Assembly: GCA_050944015.1 (NCBI GenBank)
Contig: JBMNQG010000067.1
Location: 1 to 8,172 of the forward strand
Direction: 5' to 3'
Length of the DNA stretch: 8,172 nt
Source of the DNA: DUOX01 sp050944015
GTDB lineage: Bacteria > Bacillota > Clostridia > Oscillospirales > Oscillospiraceae
The position numbers and the translations under genes were made by a program. The stretch's first letter is position 1. Every line of letters begins with the position of its first letter. Shown here one piece after another: positions 4,792-8,172 of this stretch. The notes under the pieces were generated by a model. The model had not been told where the DNA came from, searched no databases, and saw only the letters and a program-made list of their open reading frames with translations.

Positions 4792-5784
4792 ATGGCGAAC
4801 ATTTATTACGAGAAGGACTGTAATTTCAGCGTTTTGGAGGGCAAGACCATCGTTGTTGTGGGCTACGGAAGCCAGGGTCACGCCCACGCCCTCAATCTTA
4901 GGGACAGCGGAGCGGACGTAATCGTTGGCCTTTACGAGGGCTCAAAATCCGCGGAAGCTGCAAAAGCCGCCGGCTTAACTGTTATGGTGACCGCCGAGGC
5001 CGTAAAGGCCGCCGACCTGGTGATGATTCTGGTGAACGACGAAAAGCAGCCGGCCCTCTACAAAAAGGACGTGGAACCCAACCTGAAAAAGGGCGCCACA
5101 TTGGCTTTCGCCCATGGATTCAACATCCATTACGGCCAGATTAAGCCTCCCGCCGACGTGGACGTCATCATGGTGGCCCCCAAAGGCCCCGGCCACACCG
5201 TCCGCAGCCAGTTTGAAGAGGGCAAGGGAGTGCCCTGCCTCATTGCCGTATATCAGGATGCCAGCGGAAAGGCCAAGGAAACGGCGCTGGCATATGCCTA
5301 CGGCATAGGCGGAGCCCGAGGCGGGATCCTGGAGACCACCTTCAAGGAAGAGACTGAGACGGACCTGTTTGGAGAACAGGCGGTTCTCTGCGGCGGCCTC
5401 ACGGAGCTCATTAAAGCCGGCTTTGAGACGCTGGTGGAGGCGGGCTACCAGCCCGAAAGCGCCTACTTTGAGTGCCTCCATGAGATGAAGCTGATTATCG
5501 ACCTGGTTGTAAAGGGCGGCCTGTCCTTCATGCGCTACTCCATAAGCGATACGGCGGAATACGGCGACTACTGCGTGGGCAGGCGAATCATCACCGAGGA
5601 GACCAGAAAGGAAATGAAAAAGGTGCTCTCCGAAATCCAGGACGGCAGCTTTGCCCGAAGCTGGATACTGGAAAATCAGGCTGGCAGGCCCTACTTCAAC
5701 GCACGGCGCCGGCAGGAGCAGAATCACCCCATTGAAAAGATCGGCGCCGAGCTGCGGGCTAAGATGAGCTGGCAAAAGAATTAG
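4792..5784 (+). CDS. ilvC: Ketol-acid reductoisomerase (class I)
   Basis: This enzyme isomerises and reduces acetolactate to 2,3-dihydroxyisovalerate, and acetohydroxybutyrate to the isoleucine-branch diol, using Mg and NAD(P)H. The 330-residue length fits the short class I form. The N-terminal Rossmann domain has GYGSQG (residues 24-29), then the cofactor-selecting loop GLYEGSKS (46-53). His108 lies in FAHGF. The C-terminal helical knotted domain has Mg ligands Asp191 and Glu195 in TDLFGEQ, and Glu227 and Glu231 in ECLHEMK. The SISDTAEYG motif follows. The start at 4792 has AAGGAGGA (4777-4784) 7 nt upstream, 21 bp after ilvN. The loop has Tyr48 where many NADPH-dependent enzymes have Arg, so cofactor preference should not be assumed. 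All catalytic residues I can place are present. Confidence 0.97.
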   Translation: MANIYYEKDCNFSVLEGKTIVVVGYGSQGHAHALNLRDSGADVIVGLYEGSKSAEAAKAAGLTVMVTAEAVKAADLVMILVNDEKQPALYKKDVEPNLKKGATLAFAHGFNIHYGQIKPPADVDVIMVAPKGPGHTVRSQFEEGKGVPCLIAVYQDASGKAKETALAYAYGIGGARGGILETTFKEETETDLFGEQAVLCGGLTELIKAGFETLVEAGYQPESAYFECLHEMKLIIDLVVKGGLSFMRYSISDTAEYGDYCVGRRIITEETRKEMKKVLSEIQDGSFARSWILENQAGRPYFNARRRQEQNHPIEKIGAELRAKMSWQKN

Positions 5785-5870
5785 AAAAAGTATGCCGGGC
5801 GGTATTCAGGAAACTACATATCTCTGATTTCCGCAAATAGTTTAGATTGCCGGCTATGAAAGGAGTAAAA

Positions 5871-7532
5871 ATGAACAGCAATCAAATCAAGGAAGGCGTC
5901 GGCTGCGCCCCACACCGCTCCCTCCTTAAGGCGACCGGTCTGACCGGCGCCCAGATAAAAAAGCCCCTAATCGGCATTGTAAACTCCTTCAACGAGATAG
6001 TGCCGGGCCACATTCACCTGCAGTCCATTTCAAGGGCAGTAAAGGACGGGGTTCTGGCGGCAGGCGGGACACCGCTGGAGTTCAACACCATTGCCATCTG
6101 CGACGGGATTGCGATGGGCCACGAGGGCATGAAGTATTCCCTGGCCTCCAGGGAACTGATTGCCGACACCATAGAGTGCATGGTGCGGGCACACTGCTTC
6201 GACGCCCTGGTTTTTATACCTAACTGCGACAAAATAGTGCCTGGCATGCTCATGGCGGCCTGCCGGCTGAACCTGCCCTCCATATTTGTATCAGGCGGAC
6301 CCATGCTGTCGGTTAGCGACAGCCAGGGCAGGTATATGGACTTAAACATCGTTTTTGAGGCCGTGGGCAGCTACAACGTGGGGAAGATTGACAAGGAGCG
6401 GCTGGAATACTACGAGGACAACGCCTGTCCCGGCTGCGGTTCCTGCTCCGGTATGTTTACAGCCAATTCCATGAACTGCCTGTGTGAGGCGGTAGGCATC
6501 GCCCTCCCCGGCAACGGCACTATTCCCGCGGTTTACGCCCAGCGCCTAAGGCTTGCCAAGTCGGCGGGGGAAAAGATTATGGAGCTTTACGAAAAAGATA
6601 TCCGCGCCCTCGATATCCTGACGGAAAAAGCCTTCGCCAACGCGCTGGCGGTGGATATGGCCCTGGGCTGTTCCACCAACACCGTCCTTCACCTGGCGGC
6701 AATTGCCCATGAGGCCGGTGTGCCCTTCGACCTGCGCATGGTGAACGAAATAAGCCGGAAAACCCCCAACCTGTGCCGTCTTGCCCCGGCGGGAGAGCAC
6801 CACATGCAGGACCTTTATTCCGCCGGCGGAGTGCAGGCCGTAATGAAGGAGCTGGCGGAAAACGGATATCTGGATACTTCACTTATGACCGCAACGGGCA
6901 AGACAGTGGCGGATAACCTTGAAAACGCGAGGATCCTGGACCGCAGGGTTATCCGGAGTGTAGAAGAACCCTACTCTCCCACTGGAGGCATAGCCGTCCT
7001 CTTCGGAACGCTGGCTCCCGGCGGCGCCGTAGTCAAGCGCAGCGCGGTGGCTGAGGATATGCTGGTGCACCAGGGACCCGCCCGCGTATTTGACGGTGAA
7101 GAAGAGGCGATACGCGCCATATTCGGCGGGAAAATCAGACCCGGCGACGTGGTGGTAATACGCTATGAAGGCCCTGCTGGAGGGCCGGGAATGCGGGAGA
7201 TGCTCTCCGCCACTTCCGCCATTGCGGGAATGGGACTGGATAAGGAGGTAGCACTGGTGACGGACGGCAGGTTTTCCGGGGCTACACGGGGGGCCGCCAT
7301 AGGCCACATCTCCCCGGAGGCAGCCGCCGGCGGAAACATTGCATACGTCCGGGAGGGGGACATTATTTCCATCAATATCCCCGAATACCGGCTGGACCTG
7401 CTCGTGCCCGAAGAGGAGATGTTAAGACGCAGAAAGGAAATGGTCCTGCCGCAGCGTAAAGTATATTCCGGCTACATCGGCCGCTATGCGAAAAGCGTCT
7501 CCTCAGCGGAAAAAGGCGCGATAGTGAGCTGA
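5871..7532 (+). CDS. ilvD: Dihydroxy-acid dehydratase
   Basis: This iron-sulfur enzyme dehydrates 2,3-dihydroxyisovalerate and its isoleucine-branch homologue to the 2-keto acids, the last step shared by valine and isoleucine synthesis. The 553-residue product shows NSFNEIVPGHIHL near residue 45 and Cys119 in NCDKIVPGML. CPGCGSCSGMFTANSMN follows, with cysteines 186, 189 and 192. Further on come GCSTNTVLHLAA, RYEGPAGGPGMREML, and TDGRFSGATRG with GHISPEAA near the C terminus. It is the PGH subfamily shared with E. coli, where the position that is Cys in PCN-type enzymes is Gly. The start at 5871 has AAAGGAG (5859-5865) at 5 nt; an upstream in-frame TTG at 5847 would place that site inside the gene. 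The 86-bp gap after ilvC is the longest in the operon, and I see no terminator or convincing promoter in it. Confidence 0.96.
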   Translation: MNSNQIKEGVGCAPHRSLLKATGLTGAQIKKPLIGIVNSFNEIVPGHIHLQSISRAVKDGVLAAGGTPLEFNTIAICDGIAMGHEGMKYSLASRELIADTIECMVRAHCFDALVFIPNCDKIVPGMLMAACRLNLPSIFVSGGPMLSVSDSQGRYMDLNIVFEAVGSYNVGKIDKERLEYYEDNACPGCGSCSGMFTANSMNCLCEAVGIALPGNGTIPAVYAQRLRLAKSAGEKIMELYEKDIRALDILTEKAFANALAVDMALGCSTNTVLHLAAIAHEAGVPFDLRMVNEISRKTPNLCRLAPAGEHHMQDLYSAGGVQAVMKELAENGYLDTSLMTATGKTVADNLENARILDRRVIRSVEEPYSPTGGIAVLFGTLAPGGAVVKRSAVAEDMLVHQGPARVFDGEEEAIRAIFGGKIRPGDVVVIRYEGPAGGPGMREMLSATSAIAGMGLDKEVALVTDGRFSGATRGAAIGHISPEAAAGGNIAYVREGDIISINIPEYRLDLLVPEEEMLRRRKEMVLPQRKVYSGYIGRYAKSVSSAEKGAIVS

Positions 7533-7559
7533 AAATCTGCAAGAAAGGAGGAAGTTGAA

Positions 7560-8172
7560 ATGGCACAGCCTATACGGATTTTTGATACTACCCTGCGTGA
7601 CGGCGAGCAGTCCCCAGGCTGCAGCATGGACATAAACGAGAAACTGGAGGTGGCTCGCCAGCTTGAAAGGCTTAAGGTTGACGTCATTGAAGCCGGCTTT
7701 GCCATTTCCTCCCCCGGGGATTTTGAATCGGTAAAACGGATTGCAAGTGAAATCAAAAACTGCACCGTGGCCTCCCTGGCCCGGGCCAATAAAAAGGACA
7801 TTGACGCGGCTTATGAAGCTGTGAAGGGAGCGGTTTCGCCCCTGATTCACACTTTTATTTCCACTTCTCCGGTGCATATGCACTACAAGCTGAAAATGTC
7901 GCCGGAGCAGGTGCTTGACACCGTCGCCGCCATGGTGGCCTACGCCAGCAAAAAATGCCCTCAGGTGGAATTTTCCGCGGAGGACGCCACCAGAAGCGAC
8001 TGGGACTTCCTTGTGAGAATTTTTGAAACCGCCATAGACAGCGGTGCCACCGTAATTAACGTCCCCGATACGGTGGGCTACACTACGCCGGGTGAATACG
8101 CCAGGCTGATAGGCCACCTGAAGGAAAATGTCAGAAACATTGATAAGGCGATTATTTCCGTCCACTGCCACA
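7560..8172 (+). CDS. leuA: 2-isopropylmalate synthase, N-terminal part (cut by window end)
   Basis: The enzyme condenses acetyl-CoA with 2-ketoisovalerate, the product of IlvD in the valine branch, and commits carbon to leucine. The 204 complete codons visible belong to the catalytic TIM barrel. FDTTLRDGEQSPG occupies residues 8-20, with Asp14 as expected metal ligand. IEAGFAISSPGDFE follows, then HTFISTSPVHMHYKL, VEFSAEDATRSD and INVPDTVGYTTP. SVHCH (200-204) ends the window, with metal ligands His202 and His204. The C-terminal regulatory domain, if any, lies outside, so its leucine sensitivity cannot be judged. The start at 7560 has AAAGGAGG (7544-7551) at 8 nt, 27 bp after ilvD. Homocitrate and citramalate synthases share this fold; the full-length match to LeuA-type motifs and the ilv neighbours favour LeuA. 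Confidence 0.93.
   Translation, partial: MAQPIRIFDTTLRDGEQSPGCSMDINEKLEVARQLERLKVDVIEAGFAISSPGDFESVKRIASEIKNCTVASLARANKKDIDAAYEAVKGAVSPLIHTFISTSPVHMHYKLKMSPEQVLDTVAAMVAYASKKCPQVEFSAEDATRSDWDFLVRIFETAIDSGATVINVPDTVGYTTPGEYARLIGHLKENVRNIDKAIISVHCH

Noticed and set aside
4975..5775. A long minus-strand ORF (266 codons) opposite ilvC, and similar long antisense frames elsewhere, for example opposite ilvD and leuA.
   Set aside because: They lie opposite strongly conserved enzyme genes and arise from the GC-biased third codon position of the sense gene.
5785..5870. An internal promoter or regulatory hairpin in the 86-bp ilvC-ilvD gap, suggested by GCCGGG and GCCGGC copies near 5794 and 5849.
   Set aside because: The repeats are too short and far apart for a convincing stem, and no matched -35/-10 pair or T-run is visible.

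Overview
The window looks like a piece of a Bacillota (Firmicutes) chromosome, probably from the class Clostridia. The clues are strong AGGAGG-type ribosome binding sites before nearly every gene, sigma-A type promoters, intrinsic terminators, moderate GC in the genes with AT-rich spacers, and clostridial-looking protein sequences (for example the GLYEGSKS loop of IlvC). This placement rests on recognition from memory, not on a search. All real genes are on the + strand. There are no tRNA or rRNA genes, insertion sequences, CRISPR arrays or phage genes.

Positions 1-2035 hold a translation unit. A sigma-A promoter (73-101) drives a leader of about 115 nt with a UUCG-capped hairpin, then rpsB (ribosomal protein S2), a perfect 10-bp intergenic hairpin, tsf (elongation factor Ts) and an intrinsic terminator (1998-2035). 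Positions 1-72 are AT-rich and hold no gene I can support. The pyrH-frr pair that often follows tsf in Bacillota is absent; the unit ends right after tsf.

Positions 2036-2539 are a regulatory region. An AT-rich spacer leads to a second promoter with a perfect TTGACA -35 box (2195-2224). Next comes a 41-codon ORF with its own ribosome binding site, in which 15 of 18 consecutive residues (9-26) are Ile, Leu or Val. A perfect 12-bp terminator hairpin (2421-2451) lies ahead of ilvB. This is the layout of ribosome-mediated attenuation by a branched-chain leader peptide. I see no T-box, the usual amino-acid sensor for such operons in Bacillota. A competing pairing (2377-2387 with 2408-2412 and 2424-2429) could act as the antiterminator, and the ribosome would mask it when it reaches the leader stop codon.

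Positions 2540-8172 carry the controlled operon ilvB-ilvN-ilvC-ilvD-leuA, with leuA cut by the window end. IlvB and IlvN form acetohydroxyacid synthase. IlvC reduces and isomerises its products, and IlvD dehydrates them to the 2-keto acids of valine and isoleucine. LeuA draws ketoisovalerate toward leucine. The leader peptide's Ile, Leu and Val codons match all three end products. The enzymes are ordinary family members; the attenuator is the part most worth a second look.
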